Source: Polytrichum commune (lineage: Eukaryota > Streptophyta > Polytrichopsida > Polytrichales > Polytrichaceae). From it: a stretch of 64,000 nt of DNA. The stretch is taken from NCBI GenBank assembly GCA_950295325.1, contig OX485807.1:30163666-30227665 (forward strand). Reading direction: 5' to 3'. Position 1 is the stretch's first letter. Each line of letters begins with the position of its first letter. Shown piece after piece: positions 11,666-25,180 of the stretch. The position numbers and the translations under genes are program-made. The notes below the pieces were generated by a model. It was not told the DNA's origin. It saw only the letters and a list, made by a program, of their open reading frames with translations, and made no database searches.

Positions 11666-14600
11666 ATGAGCCGCGAAGCATCCATAAGGAACATGGGGAG
11701 CGAGAGTGACCTTGATGACAGGAGGCTTGAAAGGGAACATGAGTCCAAGGTACCTGAGTAGGAGATGTCTGTTGTGCGATTTGCATGAACGAAATCAAAT
11801 GCAAGACTCTGAGCAATAAGAACATAAGACGCGACAAAGATGTGCAATTAATGTTTCTGTACTCCGCGGTAGTTTACATATATTCAGTTACTAGGTGTTA
11901 TTAGCAGATTAGTGAAACTCGACCAGGCAGTGTTCAAAGTCTTACTCACACCTCCTAATTGTACTCAGGTTTACATGGCGTGCATCATACAAGGTCGCAG
12001 GTGAAATGTGAACTCCGTGCCTATGTATTGCCTCAATTGCATATCAAACTTACTCAACTCTCTAGCACGTACTTTGTTTTCTCCAGAGGAAACATTTTGC
12101 TCCATATTTTCGTTACATTGAAAGTCACCTTTCTTAGGAAGGTCCTTCACAGGTTTGGAATGGCGTATTTTGATGCGGAGACTCATGCAATGTTTGTGAT
12201 GGAGACATATGAGGATGAGACTGAACTATTTCCAACCTTACAGCTGAGTAAGTGATCAATACAACAATAGCACTGGCATACATGAGGTCTATTAATTACA
12301 ATGCTTCAGGCTCCAGTTGTCTACCCCCTCTAATCTGTATTCGCCTAGCGATGTATACTAGTGCGTTTTGACTTAGTTAATGTCACCTTACTGCGCACTA
12401 TAATGTCAACCCTGCAACATTCTAAGCTTCCTCAGAGAGAGTGTTGGCGTATTTGTGACATTGTAGTGCGTAGTATTAAGATGACATTAACTGAGTCCAA
12501 ACGCATTAGCACGCGAGATAAGCAGGCCCAGGCTACTCTACTTCTGCAGCATATGTAAACAACTTTCGAGTTGAATTTGGTTAACAAACTAACTCATCAA
12601 AAACTACAAGAGAGCACTATGTATCTCTTAATCTTCACAATTGGTCTCAGATCAATTTTCAGAATCACTGTTCGGTAGTCTATTGCAAGAGTACTCAGTC
12701 CTGCCCTTGTTCGATCTGTCATGCAGTCAAGTACCAGGTATTGCTTCTCAATAAGCCTTCGACAAGATGAAGGACGTTTCCTTACAACTTGACAAAGTAA
12801 AGATTAATGGATACAGGCTTCTGTCCAGGTTCAGCCTCTAGTCATCTACACGAGCACGAAGATGGATGATACTTTCGTCACTGCGCTTGAGAAAAGAGGT
12901 GAGTTCACTATTCGAAAATCAATCGTCACTCTGCAATTTTCCTTTCATAATCTGTCCACTGAGAAGCCCTCGGGATACTGCGGACTCTATTGCTTGCTTT
13001 CGAAATAGAGGGAAGCCATTGTTTTTGATAGACAGAAGTTTTACCTAGCTCCGAACTACTGAAATCATTTAATTATATCATTTTACAGTTAATTAAATTT
13101 TTGTCTATCACTCACAGTTAATCACTATAAAATAAAGCTGCCTATTAAAGAGGATTACAGCTTCTGTAGGATTAAGAACAGGAACTATAATTGATACATG
13201 TATTTTTCTTGAGACAGTCAAGGAGGACACTGAAGCACATGATGTCAGGATTGTCAAAAGTTCATTATTCAGTTACCAGCAAGCCCGTCACAGGTGATCG
13301 AAATCGAACACTCCCGTGTAACACAGTTTGAAATTCTTTAGGCTTCGCAAATTAAATATGCCGAAGTTGATCTTCCCACTTGTAAATGCACTTTGTGTTG
13401 CTTCATGTTGTTGATTTCTGTTACGAGTCCACAGCGAATTTATATTACACCTACTTTCAGTAAGATTAGGTGTATTTATTCTGATTGTATTTGTTAGTCG
13501 TGCACAGTTATGAGTTCTAATGAGGAACACTTGATTTTGTCAGAGGATTTGTAAAAAAGAAGTCATGCCAGAAACCTTTCTTTTTGTCCTCTGTTGATAA
13601 TATCCTTGTTTCCATATCTGCATTTGCACAGACTGGGATTCCTTCGAGTAACCGGAATGGAAGATGATCTGAATGATACAGAGAGGATTCACCTTGTAAA
13701 TTCTTCTATTTCTTTTCAGTTTGATTTCTTTGCGTGTGGAATTCCTCCAATATGAAAGTGTAAGTGATAATATCATGAATTGTTTTGACTTCACAAGAGA
13801 ATGTTTTGCCTGTTTCAGCAATTGCACATAATAACTTGCTCCTGTACGCAGTTAAACTCCATGATAAATCTTGACAGCGAATTGCAAGTTCGGGCTGCTG
13901 GTGGCCTGCTTGCTATTCTGCAGCAAGAGATGTTGATCGATGACTTGGAAAGAGAAGAATACAAGATGGATCTTGTGCAAATTGAGAGCATCTCCGAGCT
14001 ATCTCTGTATCCTTTCTACTATCATAATTGTAAGCAGCCGCTAGGATTGATTTACTAGCATGTTATGTTGGAACGACGGAATCATGGGTCACTTCAGAGC
14101 AGAGATTATTTCAAAGATCAATGAGAGTAACCTTTACCAAAAAGCAGAGACCGATTTTTGAACATTGACGCTGCAACCTATGATGCACTACAAATATTTC
14201 AGATCGATAAACATGCAAGCTCAATGGGCATCGGGAAGGCAAAAGAAGGGTAAAAGAATTCTCATCTAATCCTCCTCTTTCCTATTTGTCCTTTATTTCC
14301 TGTTTACTTGAATGCCGAGATTTAGAACCGACGTCTTTGAATCAACTACATCAGTAATCGAGACTCTCGTTTGTGTCCAGGTTTTCTGTTTTTGGACTCC
14401 TTAACAAGGTGGCATACTTTCCCTCTTCTAAATCCTACAGAAGCTGTAATCCTCCTTAATAGTCAGAGTTATTTGCATATCTTAAAAGTCCATGTGCCGT
14501 GAGAAGAAAATGAGTCAAAATTCACGCAGAGGTCAACCGTAGTCTTTGGGTTAGGATTTATGTAGTAGAGGATTCGAGAGTACGATCGATGATTTTTTGG

Positions 14601-17600
14601 CAGCGTGATATTGAGGACTTGAACTATATACGATTGTAGGACTCACGTATTTCATTCCCACAATCTAACACGCTTACTTCCTCTCTTGACCTTCTCTGTT
14701 CAGTGTGTGACGCAAGCGGGCCGGAAGCTCTTGAGGTACGAGAAGCGCTAATTTTAGGAAGTTTTACTGTCCTTCTATTCTCTGCGTATTTAGGAGTAAT
14801 CAATAATATACTATTTCTGACTCAACAGTTTGAAATGAGGCAATTGATACAGGCTGTGGTTTCTTCGACCAATTTTGGACGTTGCTATCCTAAACGACAG
14901 ACTCGATACAGTATCCTCATTCACTGTAGTACTTCAAGGCCTCCATTATATGCATTAATTAGATCATATACTATGTTTGATAGTAAGAAATTTCTCAACT
15001 TAATTTCCTCAGGTGTCAGCTTTGATAGGCTCGCAGGATTTGGTGTCAGCATTACGAGATGCATTAAAGTCCATCAAAGACATTCCTAGGCTCCTCAAGG
15101 TACATACGTTCTCTGTGACGAAGGATAAATGTCTTCATCAATGTCTCGAGAATCTTAAGAACATGCATACTCTTTGACTACTTTTATATTGAAGCACTGG
15201 TTGTTCGTGATAAGCAGAAACTCAGCTCACCAAGTTCAGCAGTGACCTCCAAGGACTGGGCAATTTTTACCGAGGTTAGATTGGACCCTAATTTAATATG
15301 TTAGTTTGCCTTCAGTTCCCAAATAACGCGTGCATCTTTATTGTGATTACATTTGGTGTGCCTGTGCAGAGTGTCAATGCTCTCATTCACATACGGAGTA
15401 TGTTTGAAGTTGCGGTGTCACAGCGACACCAGATCCAAGTGCCCCTGAGGGACCTTCAAATTGTTAAAAAGGTGCACAAAGTCAATTAAATGTGTTGGCA
15501 GATGCTGCTTAAGGTTGTTGATGACCTCGCCATGTCTCGTTGTTGTGCTGTGATTTGAAAGAAGTATCGACTTATTGCAAACTATCAATGTACAAGTTGT
15601 TGCATGTCACCCACTAGACATCAACCGCCAGGTTATGTACAATTGACTATAAGGTGTGCGTTTCTATAAGCATTTTGAACATGCATGTTATTTTCAATGT
15701 GACACAACTTTCTGTTTATTCCAGACGAGAGTTTCTCTGTTTCCAGTGCTGATACATGAAATTACCTGTGCAGGTCGCTTCGTTAATAAATAAGGATTTC
15801 ATCTACGTCAATTCCCTCGTAAGTGACAACATCAGATGACTATATCGTGTGAAGCTATGGTTTGCACCAATTTTAGTGCTGAAATGTTCCAAACAACACC
15901 AACAAGCAAAACCGTATGTATACATTAGGCTTTGAATTCCTGAACGCTAACTTCTGTACAAGTTGTGCTGGAGAACCAGGTATCAGGTGTTATTGACTTT
16001 GATCAACAAAGAGACAACAATTTGGAATTGATGGTTGCGAATGGGGTCTGCGAAGAGGTAATTGACTTATGATGCTCCTCTGACCTTGGACCTGCACCGC
16101 AGTTGATAGCCCAAGAAATAATTACCACTTCGTTTCATCCAATATTTAGAGCAGAGTCCAAAAACTTATTCTTTGTTTGTTTCGTGACCTACTGCACGGG
16201 TGCTAGCTCGACGACCTTAAGAATATATACGAGGGGCTTCCTGATTTTCTTCATCAGGTACAGAAGAAATTGTTCTTAATATCAGGATAAATTCAGATAT
16301 AGTCTGTTCACTATTCATGTTGATTGCTTCTGGACCAATACCCTTGAAATTTTTCTAGGCCTTGGTGTCCAAGTCATCCCAGTAGACCAAATTCAAATTT
16401 CTCAAGCAGTCGCTATTCTTACGAGTCTTTACCTCCGTCTCGTGCTCGTTATGCGCCTAAAATCTGTAACAACATCATAATCCGCTGTATTATTCAGTTG
16501 AGTTCCACAATGTTGTCGATCTACAGATTGCCGACATTGAATTGAATGATCTTCAAGAGGACAAAATCTCCTCAGAAGCTGCCATAGTGTACATTCCCCA
16601 AGTTGGTAAGCATCCATATTTGGCTCCCTTATTATGTACGGAAACATGGCGTTTGCTCTATTTCGATGAAATACAACTGAATTGTCCTCTATTGTATCTG
16701 AATGTTTCCTCAGGTTACCTTCTAAGGTTCGGGAAAAAAAGACTCGATGAGGACACTTTAGAACGTCGTCCAGACATTCAGTTGACAGTGAGTTTTAATA
16801 ACCACTATCAGGGCATGGAGGCTAAAAACAGAATAGCTTGGTTGCCTCTGTCTATTGCATTTTAGATATGTTATTCACTCATACTTCTTGAGGAGTTCCA
16901 ACAGCAAATCGTAAAAGATTTAGGTCTACATAAACATCTTCTGTTCCATGGTATATATGATATTGATACATCCGGAAAGGAGTCTCCAGTATACTTGTCA
17001 GGGACCGTTCTGTTGATGCAAGGAGCCCTTATGACAAGAAACAGTCTGTACAGCAAGGGACTATTTGGTTCCTGTAAAAGTAGTAACCAACCCTCTGGGT
17101 TATGCATTGGAATGTGTAGTTTGAAGGGGGCATTGAGGAAGGAACATTCTATCATACCTCCAGGACAAGGGAGCTGGATGAAGTGGTTGGAGATATTTTG
17201 CACAAGATCCTAGGTTTCTATTGATTCTAAGTGGAACTCAGATTGGGAAAGTTGGGCACTCCATTATCTCGCAGTGACATTAACGTGTCTAGTTCAATTG
17301 CTGTTCTGAACTTGTAGAGCTCCAAGGGTATAATTCCCTCATGAAAAAAGAAAAATTCTCACTTCGCATTGGTGAATTTGATACCAGATATGGAGCAAGC
17401 AATTTTGAGAGATTTGCAACGTCGAGTGTTGGTTTATGCTTCAACTTTGAGACAAGCAGCTAGTGTTGCAGCAGAAATTGATTGGTAAGATATATGTAAT
17501 GCATTATTTTTCAGCAGTCGAAGTTCCACGATAACATTGTTGTAAATAAGTAGAAATGACGACACTTCTCATGATGATATATAATCAGGCAAGGGATGTC

Positions 17601-20600
17601 ATAATTCTGCATATGAACCTTACATTGGAGATTTGAAGCTACTTCGCTGCTAGTGACGTTTGATTGAGTTGATGCGCTGACTTTTGAATGATTCTAAATT
17701 ACACCTCCAATTTTGACTGGTATATGGAAGCTTAATCGCATTGAGCACCGTGGCTCACGACCAGAAATTCGTGCGACCTCAGTTGTCAGAGGATAATATC
17801 ATAAGTATAAAAGCTGGGAGGTATGTTACATACCATGTGTTCGTGGTTCTCTAAGGTTGGGAAGTACTCATGAAACTGTGAACAAGATGATCTCATTAGC
17901 AATTATATCCGTGTCATACTAACGCTCTCACGCAATTTGAGGTATAGGCATCCTCTCCAGGAATGTACTATTAACACGTTCGTTCCAAACGACACAAACA
18001 TTGGAAACGCTGGTGAGCATCATCAACCTCAGGATCTCATGCAGATTTCTGTAATTGCCAATAGGTTTAAAAGTATGGGGTCTGTTTCCATCTTAAGTAA
18101 ATAATAATCAACATACCACCCTTATGCGAAACTGGTTTGCTTTTAGAATGTAATGAACTCAAAATTCTACCAATGTGGTTCTCTTGTAGTCCAACTCACT
18201 TACATGCATTATGAATCTCTCATCTCGTTGTTCCACCCAAATTCAGAGACAACTCACATGCACGAGCTACATGAGAGGAATAAACCTGTCTCTGTTTGTA
18301 GGTCGTGTTAGCATAATATCGGGTCCAAATTACTCAGGAAAGAGCATCTATGCAAAGCAGGTAAATTATGAAGTTCGCTCATTTGGTTTAAAGTCCACTT
18401 TGCAGGACAAGTTTAAAATTTAGTCACTATTGTGCTGGCAGTGTTATGAATTTTGTGGAGTTCTCAAAAACTATACACTTTGGTGGGTGGCTTTTTAGTG
18501 TTTTTTAAAATTAAAATTAAAAATTTAATTAAAAAAAAAACCATGATAACCTTCAAAGGAAATTGTTTGCAAGCTTAACTTACCGGAGGATTTGCATTGT
18601 TCTAGGTTGCCCTCATCGTTTTTTTATCACACATTGGAAGCTTTGTTCCAGCTGAGGAAGCTGTGATTGGTCTTACAGACAGGTTTACACATTAATAGAA
18701 TAAACTCATTCCAATACTAAATGCTTTCATCAAAACCATAGCAAATTTTCTCTCCCTTACTATGTATCTACCAAGTTAGGAATTACAAGTCTCTTACTTT
18801 ACATTACCGTTTTGAACTGTGAAGACACCTTCTCATACCTCTGAATTTATGTCTTCAATACCTCAGAATTTTCACCAGGATCACCAGCATAGAGACAATG
18901 GCTGTTCAACAATCCGCCTTCATGATTGACCTACATCAAATAGCAATTATGCTAAGGTGGGTACAACCATCATGAAAATATTTTTTCTCTTTTTAACATC
19001 TACTCTTATAAGGTATGGATTTTCACTAAATGTAGATTTGTAGTTCTATTGTTAACTCTTATGAAGGCAATAAGAAACAAGAAGTTTCTGACTCACTCTG
19101 TTTCAGTTCTATAAACATCGAGTTTGAGAAGGCTTTTAGATTGTGGTAAAGCTATTGAACTCAACAAGGCTTGAATTTGGATGACATACATTATATTGGC
19201 TACGCTATCTTGGAAACAAGGAGGTCCGGTATTCTAACTTGTTCATCAGTTGTGATCTAATCTGGATTGGGATGCTTGCCATAGACATGCAACTTCAAGG
19301 TCCTTGTGCATAATTGACGAGTTTGGCAAGGGCACTCTGATTTCAGGTCCAACATTTCTATGAAAATGAACCTTTCTTTGACAAAAATATCCACTATGTT
19401 TCTATCACTAGATTTCCATGTAGAACAAAGTTCGTAGATTGCGTATCAGCAAATGGGTGACAATTCATGCCATAAAGAGAAACCACTTTTGAAATTTCTT
19501 GGACCTTTATGTCCACAGATGGCATTGGGCTGTTATGTGCAACCTTGCATGAAGTTGCGTCCCGTGATTTGTCACCAAAGGTGAGCTTGCAATTTGATTA
19601 TTGAAAATATGATGGTTGAACACATTAAACATTGCATCCTGAAGTATTTACTTGTCAATTGCCTTTGTTACTGACAGGTCCTAGCATGTACACACTTTTG
19701 TGAAGTTTACAATGAAAGCTTCTTACCAAAGGTATGTCTCTAAACAACTAAAATATCTATCAAATAGCGAATATGTTATGCTCAAGACAATTCTGATCTT
19801 CGTATTTGTTATTCAGGTTGTGTTGGTCGAGTGGTAGATGCAACTCAAGTATTTCTTAGCAATTGCTTAATCTTCGTTTTGTAGTCCCAAAACATCGCAT
19901 TCTACACCATGAGCGTCTTGGAGCCTCAAAAATATGAAGATCTTGACGACTCTGTAGCCGAAATTGTCTTTCTCTACAGGTTTTTAACCTTCAGTTGTCC
20001 CTTCATGCATAAACCAATGCATTGAAAACATGACAACATATACAGCACTTTAACTAAAGAGCGGGAGATAATTTGTTCATAGTTGCTTGAAACAGGTCAA
20101 TATTGTAAAGTCTATGAAATTGTTAAGATTCCGTTAAACAAGTAAAACATTCTTGATTGACTCATAAATGTGTGGGGGTGTGGCCATCCCAAACACTATT
20201 CTTCTGTGGTCATGTGCAGACTTGTTCCTGGTCGTGCAGTTCCTAGCTACGGTACTAAAAAAAAGCAAAGCCTTAGTTGTTTGTGAGATTTTGGTGTAAT
20301 GCTCTTCTTAGTAGATAATTTAGTAAGAAAAATGGAGATAATTTAGTATTGACTGAGCACCAGAATGGACAATGAATGTGTTCAAATCACTTGACTGAGT
20401 ATTCACATCTCAAAATTGCACTCATGTGCTGTGACAATTGTACCTGGCCTATCCTGCAGGTGTCCACTGTGCTGAGCTTGCAGGTAAACAATGGTTTTCT
20501 GTCTCAATTTTCAAACTAAGTCATTGATGTGTCCAACTTGAAGACTTCATCTGGCATAATCACACATTCTGTGGTTAAAGGGCTTTGGCACTGTAATGTT

Positions 20601-21254
20601 CTCATCTTGTGGCAATCAGTAGACGCATATCCACCACTGACAAATCTGCTCCAATCTCGTTACCTTGATATCGTGGAACAGGTGTTCCATCTGACATTTT
20701 GAAGAGATGTGCTGAGATTTTGGAGAAGACCAAAGATGGAAAACCAATTGAGCGTCTTGGCAGTAAACGTACTGCTGCGATGGACCAGATTTACAAGGTC
20801 CTATTGCTACTCTGTCATACTTTTTCTGCACACAGTTCAAGGGCTCAAGTCTAGTCCAAGAAGCTCTTTCATATACTCAAAATATACCAATTTCTTCCAG
20901 AATGAACTGTGAATTCCCCTTCTAAACATGACATATTGTGGAGGACTTGAAACAAACTTTGATTCTGAAGGAGACTCCTTGAGACCTGAAACAGTTCGAA
21001 AGCTCGAATGTAAGGGACACAGCTCACTGCTTAAACATAGGGATTGCAATCCAAACGACTTGAGAAATCAATCTTATGTCTTACCCCCGTCTTACAATCT
21101 CGGAGCATAGTGCTTAATAAGACATAGAATAACTTTCGTGATTGATGGATCACCAGTGCAGACTATGGGCGACCAACTGCGGAGGTTCGACTCCGAGAAG
21201 GATGATGTGAAAAAGTTTCTCTCCGACGCTTTTGCCCTATTTGCTACGAAATAG
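11666..21254 (+). CDS. MSH5: MutS homologue 5, meiotic crossover protein (35 exons, 829 aa)
   Basis: The MSH4-MSH5 heterodimer clamps recombination intermediates and promotes class I crossovers in meiosis. Exons: 11666-11749, 11969-12000, 12153-12247, 12727-12737, 12829-12898, 13218-13293, 13632-13695, 13852-14006, 14148-14249, 14381-14408, 14704-14735, 14853-14910, 15013-15099, 15218-15274, 15370-15471, 15774-15818, 15980-16057, 16207-16257, 16527-16605, 16714-16787, 17120-17213, 17388-17484, 17731-17820, 17948-18012, 18302-18360, 18606-18682, 18867-18956, 19285-19346, 19519-19580, 19678-19731, 19885-19979, 20220-20251, 20460-20483, 20682-20797, 21162-21254. Every junction is GT-AG and the phases agree throughout, totalling 2490 nt. 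The product aligns with Arabidopsis MSH5 from VYMACI (exon 2) to near the C-terminus. Walker A GPNYSGKS is at residues 583-590 and the Walker B/signature DEFGKGT at 662-668; GSFVPAEEA and FMIDLHQ are also present. As expected for MSH5, there is no N-terminal mismatch-binding domain. No frameshift or stop was found, so the gene appears intact. The least certain parts are the first exon (poorly conserved) and the 11-nt and 28-nt exons. Confidence 0.95.
12361..12512. mobile_element. Hairpin MITE in MSH5 intron 3
   Basis: About 50-bp imperfect inverted arms begin near GTGCGTTTTGACT (12361) and end near AGTCCAAACGCATTAGCAC (12512). They share the inner blocks GTTAATGTCA and TGACATTAAC, and TGCGCACTATAATGTCA with its near complement, around a spacer of about 50 bp. 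There is no coding capacity. The superfamily is uncertain; a TA-type insertion is possible but the TSD is unclear. Confidence 0.65.
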
Positions 21255-22357
21255 GCCTTGCATCATTTTTACCCTTGCTTCAAATCATGTGCAGGTTAGT
21301 TTTGCAGACTTCTGGTATTGTCTTGATTCTGGCCTTAAAGGCCTTGTTATCTTACTATACACGTGCTAATCGTCCTTATCAAAATGTCCCAGAGTCGAGT
21401 TGATTCTTGATGAGCTAATGGACAAAGAAATTAATGAGTGGTTATGATGATTGTGGTTCGAACCCTTGTCAGTTTCAAGTCTGAATGCATCTTTTGCAAT
21501 AGGTGAGGAGGCAATGTTGCTAAGGAGGGCACAATGGGTAAAGCACCTGCCGGAAGGCATTTGCATGTCTTGTATAAGTTCCTACAACACATCATGCAGT
21601 CCCATCCTTCGCACAAATTTGTAGAGATTGTGAGAGAAATGTTGAATTTTGAAAATGGCAGCTCTTGTATCAATTGGCGTCTGACACTTAACAAAGTGTT
21701 CAAAATCTCCACGCTTTCCAGCTGTGGGCCATCACCATGATCATATTCCAGGCAAACCCATCATTAATTGTTCTAATGAAACTTTTGGGGATCTCTAGAG
21801 TCTAGAGTTTCACCAGCTCGAAGTCAAAATTTAGATATATAGTTTCATGAATCAAAGTAAAAACATCAAATAAGAGATCGACATTACTAGAATAGTGCTC
21901 AATTAAGCATCTTCCATTGAGCTTTATGTTAGTGACATTGATCCCCCTCTTAGAAATATTTTGTGAGCATTTGCACCTCCGTTCAAAATGTAGTTTGTGA
22001 GTGTGTCTAGTGGGATTCTTGCTAAGAATAATATGTACGAATCAAGTTGATTTGGTTGCCAACTGGTTCCTTGAACTCCAAAATAAATGTAGGTTGGAAA
22101 GATTCAGTTGGCAACTAGATTGCAATATTTATATGTTGCTTTTTTAGCAAGAGTTGCAATGGACAACATTGCAAGGGATCGTTGCATCATGCAAGTTTTC
22201 TTGGAGCGAATAGTGAAGGTCATTCCCCGACTACCTATTTGCATCACTAATAACAACAATCTCCAACTACAAGTGGAAAACATGAATTTCCGTGGGGTTG
22301 TGTGCATGGCATTTTTTTTAAAAACAAATTTCAATCATTTAAGGGACAAGAGGACCA
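21255..22357. other. MSH5 3' UTR and downstream non-coding region
   Basis: No recognisable gene. A short inverted repeat (GTTGCCAACTGG near 22055 and CAGTTGGCAACT near 22106) flanks about 45 bp. A GGTTCGAACCC motif lies at 21455-21465 but no tRNA fold surrounds it. Confidence 0.4.
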
Positions 22358-24742
22358 ATCCCAATAGATCCCTTTCTAGATTTTGTTCGATCTTCTTGAA
22401 TTTTTGTAGTTTGAGGCAATTCAAAATAGGTTTACCCTCTATGTGCAATTGATGGCATCCAATGTGCGCGATGGCAGGATGATGGCATCATGGTCCAAAC
22501 ACAATAAAGACTTAAGTCTAGGTGAATAACTTAGTGTTCTCTTTGTTCTTATGAACACTTCAAAATCTACAAGGTACTATGTCATTGTATATCTTTCCAT
22601 AATACCTTGACGTCAAAATGCACTTACTCACAAAAATCTAGACTTCAAATTAACAATAGCAAAAATTTAATGTAGCATAGCATGTTTGAATATCCATGCC
22701 TAAACATATAGCAAGTCCATTCCACACCCATTCCACATGCCACAACGTTTGACACCGTGCATGTGGAACTGGTTGGTGGATTTCATGTTCAACTACTTAA
22801 TGTCAAGCATAAATAATATTATGTTTCTCTCACAATATCAAGATTCCTAAGGGTTTAGGGTTGATGAAAATTCACATACCCAATTTTCTAGATGGGTAGA
22901 AATTCACTCAAGGGATAAACCGGCTTAGGGATTGGCTGAAGGTTCAACGGTTGCCTAAGGAATTGTGTTTAACAACTAAGTGGAAAGTATATTGATTGCA
23001 CCTATTAATGTAGGACCTGGGTTACCATTTGGAGATACACATGACTAAATTTTCTTACTAGGATTATCATTTCTAATCTCCAAATTCCTTAGATCACTAC
23101 ACTATGCATAAGATTTTAAAGTATGTTCCACATTATTTAGCTTGACCCACATTATTATTTGATTTTGCAATCATTGGGAAACCAAAAAAGGTGGTATATT
23201 ACAAAGTAGCAGTCACTTTACTACTACAAAACAAGTCATGGAGGTCATTCTAATAAATTTGGCTAATTAACCACAACATGTAAGAAACATATTGTAATAT
23301 CATGCAAATCAAGGAGTAAGATATTTATATACAATAGAGCTTGTGGTGGTAGGAGTCTGCAAAAGATGGACACATGTCCAACTAGCTTTCCAAAGAAAAA
23401 GGGCCACAAGGCATGGGCATGGCTAGGGTGCCACTTGAGAAACCATGACTTCAAAGGGAAAGACCGACATTATCTAAGGCTTTTGCTTTGCCACACATAT
23501 AAATAGAGGATTATGATTGGGATAGAGCAACTCGTCGTGTGGTCACTTGGCTCAAAAGCTTTTGAACTGCACTTTGTGTCTCCCAATCCCAATGGATCCC
23601 TTTCTAGATTTTGTTTGATTTCTTGAAATTTTGTAGTTTGAGGCAATTCAAAATAGGTTCACCCTCTATGTGCGGATGATGGCATCATGGTCCAAACACA
23701 ATAAAGACTTAAGTCTAGGTGAACACTTCAAAGTCTACAAGGTACTATGTCATTCTATATCTTTCCATAATACCTTGACGTTAAAATGCACTTACTCACA
23801 AAAATCTAGACTTCACATTAACAATAGCAAAAATTTAATGTTCATGCTTAAATGATACCAAGTCCATTCCACACCCATTCCACATACCACAACGTTTGAC
23901 ACCATGCATGTGGAATTGGTTGGTGGATTTCATGTTCAATTACCTAATGTCAAGCATAAATAATATTATGTTTCTCTCACAATATCAAGATTCCTAAGGA
24001 ATTGTGGGATTTTTTTAACATGATGCAAATTTACATATCCAATTTTCTAGATGGGTAGAAGTTCACTCAAGGGATAACCCGGCTTAAGGGATTGGCTCAA
24101 GGTGCAATGGTTGCCTAAGGAATTGTGTTTAACAACCAAGTGGAAAGTTTACTAACTTGTCCTATCAGTGTGGGACCTTAGTTATCATTTGGAGATACAC
24201 ATGACTAAATTTTCTTACTAGGATTATCATTTCTAATCTCCAAATTCCTTAGATCACTACACTAGGCATAAGGTTTTAAAGTATGTTCTACATTATTTAG
24301 CTTGACCTACATATTTGATTTTGCAATCATTAGGAAACCAAAAAAGGTGGTAAATTACAAAGTAGCAGCCATCCTACTACTAAGGACCAAGTCATGGCGA
24401 TCATTCTAATAAATATGGCTAATCAACCACAACTTGTAAGAAATATAATGTAATATCATGCAAATCAAAGAATAAAATATTTATATACAACAGAGCTTGT
24501 GGTGGTGGGAGTCTGCAAAAGATGGACACACGTCCAACTAGCTTTTCAAAGAAAAATGGCCACAAGGCATAGGCACGGTCGGGGTGCCACCTGAGAAACC
24601 ACGACTTCGAAGGAAAGGATTGACATTAGCTAAGGCCTTTGCTTTGCCACACATATATATAGAGGGTTATGATTGGGATAGAGCAACTCGTCATATGGTC
24701 ACTTGGCCCAATAGCTTTTGAACTGCATTTTGTGTCTCCCTT
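22358..24742 (+). repeat. Two-copy tandem duplication (about 1.15-1.2 kb unit) with TATA-like motif
   Basis: Copy 1 (about 22358-23585) and copy 2 (about 23586-24742) share long blocks in the same order, with small indels. Examples are GATGGCATCATGGTCC (22481/23678), CACAACGTTTGACACC (22741/23888) and GCCACACATAT followed by A/T-rich TATA-box-like sequence (about 23490/24646). Each unit ends with a block running from GATAGAGCAACTCGTC to TTTTGTGTCTCCC. The TATA-like motif followed by this conserved 3' block resembles the promoter and start region of an LTR or other transposon. Degenerate element ORFs begin about 0.45 kb downstream. No TG...CA ends or TSD could be fixed. Confidence 0.7.
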
Positions 24743-25180
24743 AGGGGTAGCTTTTCTTCCTCACCTGATCTATGTAAGTTGGTAGAGATATGAAGAATTC
24801 ATTAATAAGGTTTGACCATGTCAAATGTTTGATGGACTAGACCACCCTCGCATATCATATGTATGATAGCAAGTATTATAAGGTACTAACTATTGCATGT
24901 TGTGACATGCAATTTGAAGATGACGCAACTCAAACTATCTTTTGGGAAAACTTTAATTCTATCATGTTGGAGAATGAAATATTGAATGTGAATTGAAAGG
25001 TTTTCATGGCACACAATGCGCACACCAATTGGATTGCAATCAAAAAGATATATGGTAAAGGTGATCTAAGTCTGCCAATGGTGGGTCGCAAGCACACTTG
25101 TTTTTTCCATTGGTCGCAAAGTTTGGATAAGATTACGCAAAAGTATATCAGGGCATCTGTGTAGTTCAACACAAGCATCT

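Noticed and set aside
21455-21465. GGTTCGAACCC, a perfect tRNA T-arm/B-box-like motif
   Set aside because: No acceptor stem, D-arm or anticodon arm can be folded around it, and no A-box at the right distance; a similar GGTTCGAACC at about 53503 also lacks a tRNA.
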